DNA of 64,000 bases from Acrocarpospora phusangensis (GTDB lineage Bacteria > Actinomycetota > Actinomycetes > Streptosporangiales > Streptosporangiaceae). Under the pieces are notes generated by a model. That model searched no databases. It saw only the letters and a program-made list of their open reading frames with translations, and was not told the origin of the DNA. The stretch lies in NCBI RefSeq assembly GCF_016862995.1, contig NZ_BOOA01000008.1, positions 117,826 to 181,825 of the forward strand. The letters are read 5' to 3'. The position numbers were made by a program, and so were the translations under genes. Shown in pieces: positions 55,650 through 64,000 of this stretch (positions are counted from its first letter, which is position 1; every line of letters starts with the position of its first letter).

Positions 55650-58600
55650 TCACACCTTGCGCAGCTGGAAGCTCAGCCCCAGGTCGGCGTCCTGGTGGAC
55701 GACCAGGCCGGTGTCCAGGTCGGCCTCGCCGAACGAGGTCGCCAGCACCTCCTCCGCCACGACGCCGCCACCGCCGCGCAGCGCCTCGGCCAGCTCGCCC
55801 TCCGCCGACCAGCGCAGCTCGATCCGGTCGGTGATGTCCAGCCCGCTGGCCTTGCGGGCCTCCTGGACCAGCCGGACGACCTCCCGGACCAGCCCGGCCC
55901 GGCGCAGCTCCGGCGTCATGGCCAGGTCCAGCGCGACCGTCTCGCCGGTGCCGGTGTCCACCGCGCCGGTCTCCACCGCCCAGCCCGACTTGGGCTGCTC
56001 GGTCACGATCACGTCCTCGGAGCCCACCGTCACCGCGCCCAGCTCCCCGGCCTCCAGGGTGGCGTCCGCGCCGGAGCGCAGGGTCCGGGCCAGCGCCGCC
56101 GGGTCGGCGGCGGTGACGGCCGCGGCGACCAGCTTGGTCTGGGAGCCGAACCGCTTGCCCAGCGCCCGGAAGTTGGGCTTGACGGTGAACGTCACCAGGT
56201 CGGCGGAGAAGCCCGACATGTCCTCCAGGGCCTGCACGTTCAGCTCGTCCGCGATCAGGTCGCGCAGCTCGCCGGAGAGCCCCGGCCAGCCCGGCGCGCC
56301 GACCAGCGCGCGGCCGAGCGGCTGCCTGGTCTTGACCGAGGACGACGCCCGCGCCGACCGGCCCAGCTCGACCAGCCGCCGTACCAGCGCCATCTGCTCC
56401 GACAGGGCCGGGTCGACCAGGTCGGCGCGGACCTCCGGCCAGGTGGCCAAGTGCACCGAGGGGGGCGCGTCCGGGCCGCGCAGCACGTCCCACACGTAGT
56501 CGGTAGTGAACGGCACCAGCGGGGCCATCAGGCGGGTGACCGTCTCCAGGCACTCGTACAGGGTGGCGAAGGCGGCCGGTTCGCCGGTCCAGAAGCGGCG
56601 GCGGGAACGCCGGACGTACCAGTTGGAGAGGTCGTCCAGGAACTCGGTGAGGCGGCGGCCGGCGCGGGCGGTGTCGAAAACGTCCAGGGCGGCGGTGACC
56701 TCGGCCACCGTGCGCTGGAGCTCGGCCAGGGCCCACCGGTCGATGAGCGGGCGCTCGCCGTCGTGGGTCCGGCCCGGCTGCCAGCCGGAGGCGTTGGCGT
56801 ACAGGGTGAAGAAGGAGGCCGTGTTCCAGTAGGTGAGCAGGACCTTCCTGACGATCTCCTCCAGCGGGCCGTGGCCGATCCGGCGCGGCGACCAGGGGGA
56901 GCCGGAGGTGGCCATGTACCAGCGCAGCGCGTCCGCGCCGTGCTGCTCCATGAGCGGCATCGGCTGGAGCACGTTGCCCAGGTGCTTGCTCATCTTGCGG
57001 CCGTCCTCGGCCAGGATCAGGCCCAGGCAGAGCACGTTCTCGTACGAGGAGCGGTCGAAGACGAGCGCGCCCACGGTCATCATCGAGTAGAACCAGCCGC
57101 GGGTCTGGTCGATGGCCTCGCAGATGAACTGCCCCGGGTAGGAGTCCTCGAAGACCTCCTTGTTGGCGTGCGGCGCGCCCCACTGGGCGAACGGCATCGC
57201 GCCGGAGTCGTACCAGACGTCGATCACGTCGGGCACCCGGCGGGCCTCGCCGCCGCAGTCGGCGCACGGGAACGTCACGTCGTCCACGTACGGCCGGTGC
57301 GGGTCGAGCGCGGACAGCTCCCGGCCCGCCAGCGCGCCCAGCTCGGCCAGGGAGCCGACGCAGGTGACGTGGTCCTCCTCGCAGACCCAGAGCGGGAGCG
57401 GCGTGCCCCAGTAGCGGGAGCGGGACAGCGCCCAGTCCACGTTGTTGCGCAGCCACTCGCCGTACCGGCCGTGCTTGATGGTCTCGGGGAACCAGTTGGT
57501 GCGCTCGTTCTCGGCGAGCAGCAGGTCCTTGATCTGGGTGGTCCTGATGTACCAGGACGGGAGGGCGTAGTAGAGCAGCGGGGTGTGGCAGCGCCAGCAG
57601 TGCGGGTAGCTGTGGTCGAAGTGGCTGCCGCGGAAGAGCAGGCCGCGCTCGCGCAGGTCCGCGGTGAGGCCCTCGTCGGCGTCCTTGAAGAACTGGCCGC
57701 CGACCTGGGGGACGTCGGCCAGGAACCGGCCGTCGGGGCCGATCGGGTTGACCACGGGCAGGCCGTACCGCTTGCAGACGGTCATGTCGTCGGCGCCGAA
57801 GGCGGGGGCCTGGTGGACCAGGCCGGTGCCGTCCTCGACGGTCACGTAGTCGCCGAGCACCACGAAGTGCGCGCCCGGGATGTCCACCAGCTCGAACGGC
57901 CGCCGGTACGGCGTGTGCTCCAGCTCGGCCCCGGCGAAGCTCTCCCGGACCGTCCAGCCGTCGCCCAGGGCCGAGGCCAGCAGCGGCTCGGCCACCACGA
58001 CCGGGCGCTGACCGTCCTTCTCGGCCACCACGTACGTCACGTCCGGGTGCACCGCCACGGCCGTGTTGGACACCAGCGTCCACGGCGTGGTCGTCCAGAT
58101 GAGCAGGTCCGCGCCCTCCAGGCGGCCCCCGGTGACGGGCATGCGGACGTAGACCGACGGGCTGGACACGGTCTCGTACCCGCCGGGCTGGCCCAGCTCG
58201 TGGTCGGACAGGCCGGTGCCGCAGCGCGGGCAGTACGGCGTGATCCGGAAGTCCCGGAACAGCAGCCCCTTGTCCCAGATGACCTTGAGCGACCACCAGA
58301 CGGACTCCACGTACGAGGGGTCCATGGTGCGGTAGGCCTGGGACATGTCCACCCAGTAGCCCATGCGCTCGGTCATCTCCTCGAACGCGTCCACGTGGCG
58401 GAGGACCGACTCGCGGCAGCGCGCGTTGAACTCGGCGATGCCGTACGCCTCGATCTCGGGCTTGCCGGAGAGGCCCAGCTCCTTCTCGACGGCCACCTCG
58501 ACGGGCAGGCCGTGGCAGTCCCAGCCGGCCTTGCGCGGCACGTGGTAGCCGCGCATGGACTTGTAGCGGGGGAACACGTCCTTGAAGACGCGCGCCTCGA

Positions 58601-58787
58601 CGTGGTGCACGCCGGGCATGCCGTTGGCGGTCGGGGGGCCCTCGTAGAAGACCCAGGAAGGGCCGCCGGCGTTCTGCTCCAGCGACCGCTCGAAGACCTT
58701 GCCGTCGCGCCACCGCTCCAGCACCTCGTGCTCGACGGCCGGCAGGTCCACCTGCGCGGGTAGCGAACGGAAAGAGTGGGAAGACAC
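55650..58787 (-). CDS. ileS: Isoleucyl-tRNA synthetase
   Basis: This 1045-residue class Ia synthetase charges tRNA-Ile. The ATP site has the HIGH variant HHVEA (61-65) and KMSK in GRKMSKHLG. The editing domain and the helical anticodon domain follow. Overall it is the eukaryote-like type 2 IleRS (RVFKDVFPRYKSMRGYH, PYCPRCGTGLSDHE), a type linked to natural mupirocin tolerance. GTG at 58787 follows GGAGGTCCG, so the open frame up to 58883 is leader RNA, not protein. A T-box controls it. Confidence 0.95.
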   Translation of the reverse strand: MSSHSFRSLPAQVDLPAVEHEVLERWRDGKVFERSLEQNAGGPSWVFYEGPPTANGMPGVHHVEARVFKDVFPRYKSMRGYHVPRKAGWDCHGLPVEVAVEKELGLSGKPEIEAYGIAEFNARCRESVLRHVDAFEEMTERMGYWVDMSQAYRTMDPSYVESVWWSLKVIWDKGLLFRDFRITPYCPRCGTGLSDHELGQPGGYETVSSPSVYVRMPVTGGRLEGADLLIWTTTPWTLVSNTAVAVHPDVTYVVAEKDGQRPVVVAEPLLASALGDGWTVRESFAGAELEHTPYRRPFELVDIPGAHFVVLGDYVTVEDGTGLVHQAPAFGADDMTVCKRYGLPVVNPIGPDGRFLADVPQVGGQFFKDADEGLTADLRERGLLFRGSHFDHSYPHCWRCHTPLLYYALPSWYIRTTQIKDLLLAENERTNWFPETIKHGRYGEWLRNNVDWALSRSRYWGTPLPLWVCEEDHVTCVGSLAELGALAGRELSALDPHRPYVDDVTFPCADCGGEARRVPDVIDVWYDSGAMPFAQWGAPHANKEVFEDSYPGQFICEAIDQTRGWFYSMMTVGALVFDRSSYENVLCLGLILAEDGRKMSKHLGNVLQPMPLMEQHGADALRWYMATSGSPWSPRRIGHGPLEEIVRKVLLTYWNTASFFTLYANASGWQPGRTHDGERPLIDRWALAELQRTVAEVTAALDVFDTARAGRRLTEFLDDLSNWYVRRSRRRFWTGEPAAFATLYECLETVTRLMAPLVPFTTDYVWDVLRGPDAPPSVHLATWPEVRADLVDPALSEQMALVRRLVELGRSARASSSVKTRQPLGRALVGAPGWPGLSGELRDLIADELNVQALEDMSGFSADLVTFTVKPNFRALGKRFGSQTKLVAAAVTAADPAALARTLRSGADATLEAGELGAVTVGSEDVIVTEQPKSGWAVETGAVDTGTGETVALDLAMTPELRRAGLVREVVRLVQEARKASGLDITDRIELRWSAEGELAEALRGGGGVVAEEVLATSFGEADLDTGLVVHQDADLGLSFQLRKV

Positions 58788-58791
58788 CGGA

Positions 58792-59050
58792 CCTCCACGC
58801 TGATTCGACAGGGCGTGGAGGGACGAAGCCTGGCGGCTCCGCGGTACCACCCTCCTTGGCCGCCCTCGCGGGGGCCCACTCATTCAGGTCGCGGCCGGGT
58901 CTAGTAGGCGTTCACCAGAGGCAAAGCCGTTCTTCCGGCGGCTCCGGGCTGATCTTCCCCCCGCGGCTCGCCCCGGGCTCGCACCGTCCCCGGGTCGCTC
59001 GTGCGAGTGGGTGCGGAGGTACTCGTCCCATCAACGCCTTGCAGATCTCA
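58792..59050 (-). promoter_or_regulatory. Translational T-box riboswitch of ileS
   Basis: On the reverse strand the T-box AGGGTGGTACCGCGG lies at 58853-58839. Downstream, CCTCCACGC (complement of 58813-58821) can pair perfectly with GCGTGGAGG (complement of 58792-58800), which contains the ileS ribosome site. The same CCCTCC can instead pair with GGAGGG of the T-box region. Uncharged tRNA-Ile would favour the second fold and free translation. GGGACGAGTACC near 59020 fits Stem I, and an ATC at 58953-58951 is a candidate Ile specifier. The 5' limit is approximate. Confidence 0.9.
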
Positions 59051-59212
59051 CGATAACGCAGAGAAAGCTCCGGGGCTTCCCGATATCCGTCACCCCATTC
59101 GGGTAGCACCGGCGGAACACGGGACGGGGCGCTGTTGTTCAGGATGTACCCGGCATAGGGGGAGGACCATTCCGAGCCTGGTACGGATGGCGTAAATGCA
59201 TCGGCGAGTCGA

Positions 59213-59241
59213 TTGCCGCGCTCCAAATCGCCACCTATGCT
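59213..59241 (+). promoter_or_regulatory. Candidate sigma70-type promoter for dksA-like gene
   Basis: TTGCCG (59213-59218) and TATGCT (59236-59241) are separated by 17 bp and lie ~38 bp before the dksA-like ATG. The fit is good but not tested. Confidence 0.45.
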
Positions 59242-59278
59242 GCCCGAACTGCTTGATCACTGTTCATGGGGAGGCCAC

Positions 59279-59716
59279 ATGGCCACGCGCGCGGCCAAGA
59301 CCGCCATCACGGGGAGCTCCGTAACGGAGAGTTCTGGCACTGAGAATTCCGTATCCGACATCTGGTCCGCCGAGGAGCTCACCGAGGTGCGTGAGCGCCT
59401 TCTGGCGGAAATCGACGAACTGCACACCGAGATCCTCCGGGCCGAGACCGAACTCGCCGCCGGCAACGCCAGCGAGGGCGCGGGGGACGATCCCGCCGAC
59501 GCCGGGGCCAAGACCTATGAGCGCGAACGTGAGATCGCCCTTACCCTGAATGCGCGCGATGTGCTCGCGCAGAACGAGCGGGCGATCGCCCGTATCGACG
59601 CAGGGACGTATGGAGTGTGCGAATCGTGCCAACGGCCGATCGGCAAGGAACGCCTTCAGGCGTTCCCGAGGGCGACGCTGTGCGTGGCGTGCAAGCAGCG
59701 GGAGGAACGCCGCTGA
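59279..59716 (+). CDS. TraR/DksA-family zinc-finger protein
   Basis: This 145-residue protein has a coiled-coil-like helical hairpin (SAEELTEVRERLLAEIDELH onward) and a C-terminal zinc finger CESC...CVAC with 17 residues between. Such proteins bind RNA polymerase through its secondary channel, although actinobacterial members need not act like E. coli DksA. ATG at 59279 follows GGGGAGG; 22 extra codons upstream are not conserved. Confidence 0.88.
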   Translation: MATRAAKTAITGSSVTESSGTENSVSDIWSAEELTEVRERLLAEIDELHTEILRAETELAAGNASEGAGDDPADAGAKTYEREREIALTLNARDVLAQNERAIARIDAGTYGVCESCQRPIGKERLQAFPRATLCVACKQREERR

Positions 59717-60246
59717 CCGACGCAGCCGGGGAGGTGCGGGCGCGGCGGATCGGCTTGCTGGCCGCCGTGGCCGTGCTCATCTACGTATTCGATCTCGTGA
59801 CCAAGTATCTGGTGGTCGAGTACCTCGAGGACCAGCCGCCGGTCGTGGTCGTGCCGGGGGCGCTGGTCATCAACGTGATCAGGAACTCCGGGGCCGCGTT
59901 CAGCATCGGCACCGGCATGACCATCATCTTCACCGTCATCGCGTCGGTCGTGGTCATCGCGATCATCCGTACCGCGCGGCAGCTGCGCAGCCTGCCCTGG
60001 GGGCTCACGCTCGGGCTGCTGCTCGGGGGCGCGTTCGGGAACCTCACGGACCGCATCTTCCGGTCGCCGGCCCCGTTCCAGGGGCACGTCGTGGACTTCG
60101 TCCAGGTCTTCCCCGCCACCGGGTTCCCGATCTTCAACGTGGCCGACTCGGCGATCGTGTGCGGCGGCATCCTGGCGGTCTTCCTGGCCTGGCGCGGCTA
60201 CCAGATCGACGGCACGCGGGAGACGGGGGACGGCAAGGATGGGTGA
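59689..60246 (+). CDS. lspA: Prolipoprotein signal peptidase (signal peptidase II)
   Basis: This 185-residue enzyme has four membrane helices and cleaves lipoprotein signal peptides. Catalytic aspartates lie in GNLTDR and [16 protein letters not shown] is the third conserved block. The start is uncertain: GTG 59689 (used here, overlapping the dksA-like gene by 28 bp), GTG 59680 or GTG 59734 all keep the first helix, and none has a clear ribosome site. It overlaps the next gene by eight bases. Confidence 0.9.
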   Translation: MQAAGGTPLTDAAGEVRARRIGLLAAVAVLIYVFDLVTKYLVVEYLEDQPPVVVVPGALVINVIRNSGAAFSIGTGMTIIFTVIASVVVIAIIRTARQLRSLPWGLTLGLLLGGAFGNLTDRIFRSPAPFQGHVVDFVQVFPATGFPIFNVADSAIVCGGILAVFLAWRGYQIDGTRETGDGKDG

Positions 60247-61168
60247 ACAGCGCAGCCTGCCGGTGCCCGACGGGCTCGAAGGGGAGCGCCTGGACGCCGC
60301 GCTGGCCCGGCTCTTCGGCTTCTCCCGCACCCGGGCGGCCGAACTGATCGCCGCCGGGGACGTGCTGGTGGACGGGACCACGCCCGCCAAGTCCGACCGC
60401 GTGCACGGCGGGGCCTGGCTGGACGTCACCATCCCGCCGCCGCCCTCCGCGCCCATGCCGGTCGCGGAGCCGGTGCCCGGCATGACCGTCCTGTACGAGG
60501 ACGACGACATCGTGGTGGTCGACAAGCCGATCGGGGTGGCCGCCCATCCGAGCGTCGGCTGGACCGGGCCGACCGTGATCGGCGGGCTGCTGGGGGCCGG
60601 GCACCGGGTCTCCACCAGCGGGGCGGCCGAGCGGCAGGGCATCGTGCACCGGCTGGACGCCAACACCACGGGGGCGATGGTGGTGGCCAAGAGCGAGCAC
60701 GCGTACACGGTCCTGAAAAGGGCTTTCAAGGAGCGAACGGTCGACAAGCGGTATCACGCCCTGGTGCAGGGGCATATGGATCCGCTGCGGGGCACCGTGG
60801 ACGCGCCGATCGACCGGCATCCGTCCGGGGACGGGCGCTGGGCCGTGGTCGCGGGGGGTAAGGACTCGATCACGCACTACGACACGATCGAGGCGTTCCG
60901 GTCGGCCTCCCTGCTGGACATCAAGCTGGAGACCGGGCGTACGCACCAGATCCGGGTGCACATGTCGGCGCTGCGGCACCCCTGCGTCGGGGATCTTCAG
61001 TACGGCGCCGATCCCACGCTGGCGGCCCGGCTGGGCGTGACCCGGCAGTGGCTGCACGCGGTGTCGCTGGCCTTCGAGCATCCGGCGACGGGCGAGTGGG
61101 TGTCCTTCACGACCGAGTATCCGGCGGATCTCGCCCAGGCTCTGGAGCGGGCGGGCGCCGATTCCTGA
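60239..61168 (+). CDS. rluD: RluA-family rRNA pseudouridine synthase
   Basis: This 309-residue enzyme has an N-terminal S4 RNA-binding domain ([21 protein letters not shown]) and a catalytic domain with [18 protein letters not shown], in which the Asp is the nucleophile, plus [12 protein letters not shown]. It converts uridines of 23S rRNA to pseudouridine. Its place after lspA is standard, which favours RluD, though RluA and RluC cannot be told apart with certainty. The next ~260 bp hold no gene I can support. Confidence 0.9.
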   Translation: MGEQRSLPVPDGLEGERLDAALARLFGFSRTRAAELIAAGDVLVDGTTPAKSDRVHGGAWLDVTIPPPPSAPMPVAEPVPGMTVLYEDDDIVVVDKPIGVAAHPSVGWTGPTVIGGLLGAGHRVSTSGAAERQGIVHRLDANTTGAMVVAKSEHAYTVLKRAFKERTVDKRYHALVQGHMDPLRGTVDAPIDRHPSGDGRWAVVAGGKDSITHYDTIEAFRSASLLDIKLETGRTHQIRVHMSALRHPCVGDLQYGADPTLAARLGVTRQWLHAVSLAFEHPATGEWVSFTTEYPADLAQALERAGADS

Positions 61169-61430
61169 TCGCTGCGGGAGCATCGGGATCGCGCCCGCGC
61201 CGACTCCGTTCTGATCGTCGTCCGTGGATCTCGACGATCCGTTCCGTCAATCGTTGCCCGGGATCGGCACTCGGTCCCGATCATGGTCCGCCTGGAGGAG
61301 CCGGGCGTGAATCCCGGCGATCCGTTCTGCCAGAGGTTTCTCAGGACCCGCGGCGGGATGACTCGCGCGCTTGCGAAGGTCGTTCCGCGGCTTGGCGGCC
61401 TACGGGTTGACTTCCGGCAGGTCCTTGTCG

Positions 61431-62792
61431 TCAGGGCAGGTCGGAGCCGACGTCGATGCTCGCCTGGAGTTGTTCGGAGCCGGGCTCGACGAGGCCGTCG
61501 TCCTCGTTCCCCTGGTTCTCGCCCTGGTCGTTCCCCTGGTCGCCGCCCGAGTCCTCCGTGGGCTCCTCGGTGGGGTCGTTCGTGGGCTTCTTCTCCGGCT
61601 CTTTCGTCGGCTTGCCGGGGGACGGCTTGGGCGGTTCGGGCTTCTCCCCGGAAGGCGGCTGACGGTTCTCGACCGGGTTTCCCTGAGTGGGGGTGGGTGT
61701 CGTGGCGGGCACGCTGGCGGCCTGGGTCGTCTCGACGGCAGTCGTGGGTGCCGGAGGAATGCCGGTGGGGGTGCCGCCGTCCGCCGTCACGTACGCGACG
61801 GCGCCCGCCGTGAGACCGACGAGCAGGGTCGCGGCCCCGGCGGCGGCAGGCCACAGCCTCCTGCGGCGGCGGGGCGGCGGAGGCGGGGGCGGCGGCGGGA
61901 GGGGAACCTCCTCGGTGGGGGCCGGAGCGGTGCCGTCCACGATGGCGCGCAGGGCGCGGGCCGCCTCGGCGGCGGTCATGCGGAGTCCCGGATCCTTGTG
62001 CAGCAGGCCGATCAGCACGGGGCCCAGCGCGCCGGCGCGGCGGAGGGGTCCGGGGCCCTCGTACATGACCGCGGCCAGGGAGGCGAGGGCGTGGCCGCGC
62101 TGGAACGGGGAGCGGCCCTCGACGGCCGCGAACAGGGTCACCCCCAGCGACCACAGGTCCGAGGCGCGTTCGGCGGCGCTTCCGGCGGCCCGTTCCGGCG
62201 CGATGAACGCGGGGGTGCCGATCAGGGCGCCGGTCCTGGTCACCGGGGAGTCGTCCTCCAGGGTGGCGATGCCGAAGTCCGTGAGCACGGTCCTGCCGTC
62301 CTCGGCCAGCAGCACGTTGTCCGGTTTCACGTCCCGGTGCAGCACGCCCGCGCCGTGCGCCGCCGTGAGCGCGCCCAGCACCTGCAGGCCGATCTCGGCC
62401 ACCCGCCTGGGGGGCAGCGGCCCGTCGTCGCGTACGGCGTCGCCCAGCGTGCGGGAGCGGACCAGCTGCATCACGATCCACGGATGGCCGTTCTCCTCGA
62501 ACACGTCGTAGACCGCCGCCACCGACGGGTGGCTGACCCGGCCGGCCGCCCTGGCCTCCCGGAGGGTCCTGGCGGTGAAGATCTCCCGCTCGTGCCCGCC
62601 GAGCTCTCGGGAGGCGTCCAGCTCCTTGACGGCCACCTCGCGCCGGAGGGTCTCGTCCAGCGCCAGCCAGACGGTGCCCATGCCGCCGCGGCCGAGCGGC
62701 TCGATGAGCCGGTAGCGCCCGGCCACGAGACGGGTGTCGATGTCACGGGTTCCTCGGGCGCTTCTGGTGCTGCGGATGCCTGGGTCGGCCAT
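61431..62792 (-). CDS. Membrane Ser/Thr protein kinase (PknB-like)
   Basis: These 453 residues form a Hanks-type kinase (~residues 25-285): P-loop GRGGMGTVW, Lys in VAVKELD, HRDVKPDN catalytic loop, DFG and APE (IAPERAAG). A ten-proline run and a basic patch precede one membrane helix (~310-330). The extracellular tail is Thr/Pro/Glu/Lys-rich and ends without PASTA repeats. It may sense envelope state, but with no sensor domain the signal is unknown. Confidence 0.92.
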   Translation of the reverse strand: MADPGIRSTRSARGTRDIDTRLVAGRYRLIEPLGRGGMGTVWLALDETLRREVAVKELDASRELGGHEREIFTARTLREARAAGRVSHPSVAAVYDVFEENGHPWIVMQLVRSRTLGDAVRDDGPLPPRRVAEIGLQVLGALTAAHGAGVLHRDVKPDNVLLAEDGRTVLTDFGIATLEDDSPVTRTGALIGTPAFIAPERAAGSAAERASDLWSLGVTLFAAVEGRSPFQRGHALASLAAVMYEGPGPLRRAGALGPVLIGLLHKDPGLRMTAAEAARALRAIVDGTAPAPTEEVPLPPPPPPPPPRRRRRLWPAAAGAATLLVGLTAGAVAYVTADGGTPTGIPPAPTTAVETTQAASVPATTPTPTQGNPVENRQPPSGEKPEPPKPSPGKPTKEPEKKPTNDPTEEPTEDSGGDQGNDQGENQGNEDDGLVEPGSEQLQASIDVGSDLP

Positions 62793-62819
62793 GGGCCCCG
62801 GGCTACCCCGGATCGAGGC

Positions 62820-63131
62820 TCATATGCCGATTAAGCGCGTCAAAGCGGTCACGACGGCGGCGGCGACCAGCACGACCAGAAAGGGTGCCCGGAGCAGTAG
62901 CGCCACGACCGCCGCCGCCATCCCGGCCAGCCGCGCGCCGTCCAGCCGCAGCTCCTGCCCGTGTCCCAGGGTCTGTACGGCGATCAGCGCCGCCAGCAGG
63001 GCCACCGGGACGAGCCTGGCGAAACGCCGTACGCCGGGGTGGTCCAGGACGCGGCGCGGGGCGGCCAGGCCGGCGAGCTTGAGCAGGTAGCAGCCGGCGC
63101 AGGTGACGATGATCGCCCACCAGACGGTCAT
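62820..63131 (-). CDS. azlD: AzlD-family branched-chain amino acid exporter subunit
   Basis: This 103-residue protein has four short membrane segments and the AzlD look (WWAIIVTCAGCYLLKLAGL, VPVALLAALIAV, then two hydrophobic helices). ATG at 63131 overlaps the azlC stop in ATGA. It pairs with AzlC as the small subunit of a branched-chain amino acid efflux complex. Confidence 0.85.
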   Translation of the reverse strand: MTVWWAIIVTCAGCYLLKLAGLAAPRRVLDHPGVRRFARLVPVALLAALIAVQTLGHGQELRLDGARLAGMAAAVVALLLRAPFLVVLVAAAVVTALTRLIGI

Positions 63132-63844
63132 TCGGCGGCCTCCCGCTCCGGTGTGAGCATCACGACCAGAGCCGCCGCGGCGGCCAGCAGGACGGGCACG
63201 CCCGGCGCGGTGAAGGGCGTCGCCAGCAGGGCGATGGCCGCCCCGCCGCCCGCGATCATCCGCAGCTGTACGGTCTCCGCCCGGGGTGTGTCCGCGTCGC
63301 CGCGCAGGCGTGGCCAGAGCAGGGCCAGGAAGGTGGCCGGGCCGACCGTGTCCAGGCCGAAGACGGCCGGGTCGCTGACCTGGGAGGCGCCGAGCGCGCC
63401 CAGGGCGGTGGTCAGGTTCCAGGTCAGGTAGATGGTGCCGAAGGTGGTGTAGAAGCCCGCGCGGGCGGCTGTGGGGGTTGGCTGGGCGAGGGCGACGGCG
63501 GAGCTTTCGTCGATGACGCCCTGGGCGGTCACCAGGGTGCGGAGGGGGTTGCGGGGGCCGCCGAGGATGACCGCGAGGCGGAGGCCGTAGAAGCTGTTCC
63601 TGGCGCCCAGGAGGAGGGCTCCGGCCGTTCCGGCTATCAGGCCGCCGCCGGAGGCCACTACGCCGACCAGGGCGAACTGGGACGCTCCGGTAAAGGCCAG
63701 GAGGCTCAGGGCACACGCCTGGGCGACGGTGAGCCCCGCCGTGATCGCCGCCGCCCCGAAAGCCACTCCGGAGATCCCGACCGCGAGCCCGACCCCTAGC
63801 CCGTCCCTGATCGCAGCCCTTCGCTGCCGTTCCTCGTCATGCAT
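63128..63844 (-). CDS. azlC: AzlC-family branched-chain amino acid exporter subunit
   Basis: This 238-residue membrane protein has the AzlC segments AFTGASQFALVG and LLGARNSFYGLRLA, then TLVTAQGVIDESSAVAL. It exports branched-chain amino acids with AzlD. ATG at 63844 gives MHDEERQRRAAIRDGL; the frame is open to 63961 without conservation. A dyad with TGTCCGG arms lies just upstream. Confidence 0.88.
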   Translation of the reverse strand: MHDEERQRRAAIRDGLGVGLAVGISGVAFGAAAITAGLTVAQACALSLLAFTGASQFALVGVVASGGGLIAGTAGALLLGARNSFYGLRLAVILGGPRNPLRTLVTAQGVIDESSAVALAQPTPTAARAGFYTTFGTIYLTWNLTTALGALGASQVSDPAVFGLDTVGPATFLALLWPRLRGDADTPRAETVQLRMIAGGGAAIALLATPFTAPGVPVLLAAAAALVVMLTPEREAAE

Positions 63845-63861
63845 GTCGGCAATAGTAGAAG

Positions 63862-63877
63862 TGTCCGGAACCGGACA
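63862..63877 (-). promoter_or_regulatory. Dyad TGTCCGG-AA-CCGGACA before azlC
   Basis: Two exact seven-base arms flank AA, 18 bp upstream of the azlC start. It may be the operator of a regulator encoded beyond the window edge. The last ~120 bases of the window hold no gene I can support. Confidence 0.5.
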
Positions 63878-64000
63878 GCATCGCACTTTTGTCAGGCGTA
63901 GACGGGTGCGATCGGCCCCAGTCGCGCGTCTCTCGCCTATGCAGGGGGCGCCCGGCTCCAAACCCGTATCCAGGATTGCCCCGGCTCTAGGAACCCCTAA

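Noticed and set aside
55494..58763. 1089-codon open frame opposite ileS
   Set aside because: No family features; the reverse strand encodes a full isoleucyl-tRNA synthetase.

Overview
The window is 64 kb of very GC-rich chromosome from an actinomycete. Gene content points to the order Streptosporangiales (relatives of Nonomuraea, Streptosporangium or Microbispora). The evidence is a division and cell wall (dcw) cluster that continues into sepF, yggT and divIVA, a meso-diaminopimelate type MurE, a translational T-box before ileS, an FxSxx-COOH peptide locus and many GTG/TTG starts. The genus cannot be fixed from the sequence alone. No rRNA, tRNA, CRISPR array, transposase or phage gene was seen.

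Layout. 1-6.9 kb: the end of rsmB, rpe, an MpaB-like oxygenase, then an FMN riboswitch driving ribD-ribE-ribBA-ribH and a small PH-domain membrane protein. 7.0-17.4 kb: the main accessory region. It holds two tiny tandem genes for FxSxx-COOH precursor peptides (both end in PSFNSSI), a TIR-like FxsC, a 1299-residue FxsT (P-loop ATPase, TIR-like, NB-ARC, TPR), and an alpha/beta hydrolase. A second, shortened FxsT-like ATPase with its own convergent hydrolase follows, so the ATPase-hydrolase pair looks duplicated. The radical SAM maturase expected for such peptides (FxsB) is not here. 17.4-21.1 kb: a four-gene accessory operon (MoxR, VWA, XdhC, MobA-like) of the type that matures molybdenum hydroxylases or CO dehydrogenase, but without the structural genes. 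21.1-25.1 kb: an exo/endonuclease-fold protein, an LLM oxidoreductase and a secreted GH9 cellulase behind a dyad operator. 25.1-30 kb: pepP-like, efp, nusB, a methyltransferase, a four-copy tandem repeat, dinB and a DUF3040 protein.

30-34.8 kb is a reverse-strand moxR-DUF58-transglutaminase operon. 35.2-55.6 kb is the dcw cluster: MraZ boxes, mraZ, probable mraW RNA, rsmH, an ftsL-like gene, ftsI, murE, murF, mraY, murD, ftsW, murG, murC, ftsQ, ftsZ, a YggS-family gene, sepF, yggT, divIVA and a membrane protein with two zinc-knuckle-like modules. The pgeF/yfiH gene that usually sits between ftsZ and yggS is absent. 55.6-61.2 kb: a strong bidirectional terminator, ileS on the reverse strand with its T-box, then dksA-like, lspA and an rluA-family gene. 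The window ends with a membrane Ser/Thr kinase and an azlCD amino-acid exporter, all on the reverse strand.

The most interesting part is 7.0-16.7 kb. The two precursor genes are short and easily missed, the locus lacks its expected maturase, and it carries a duplicated and truncated regulator-like ATPase module.
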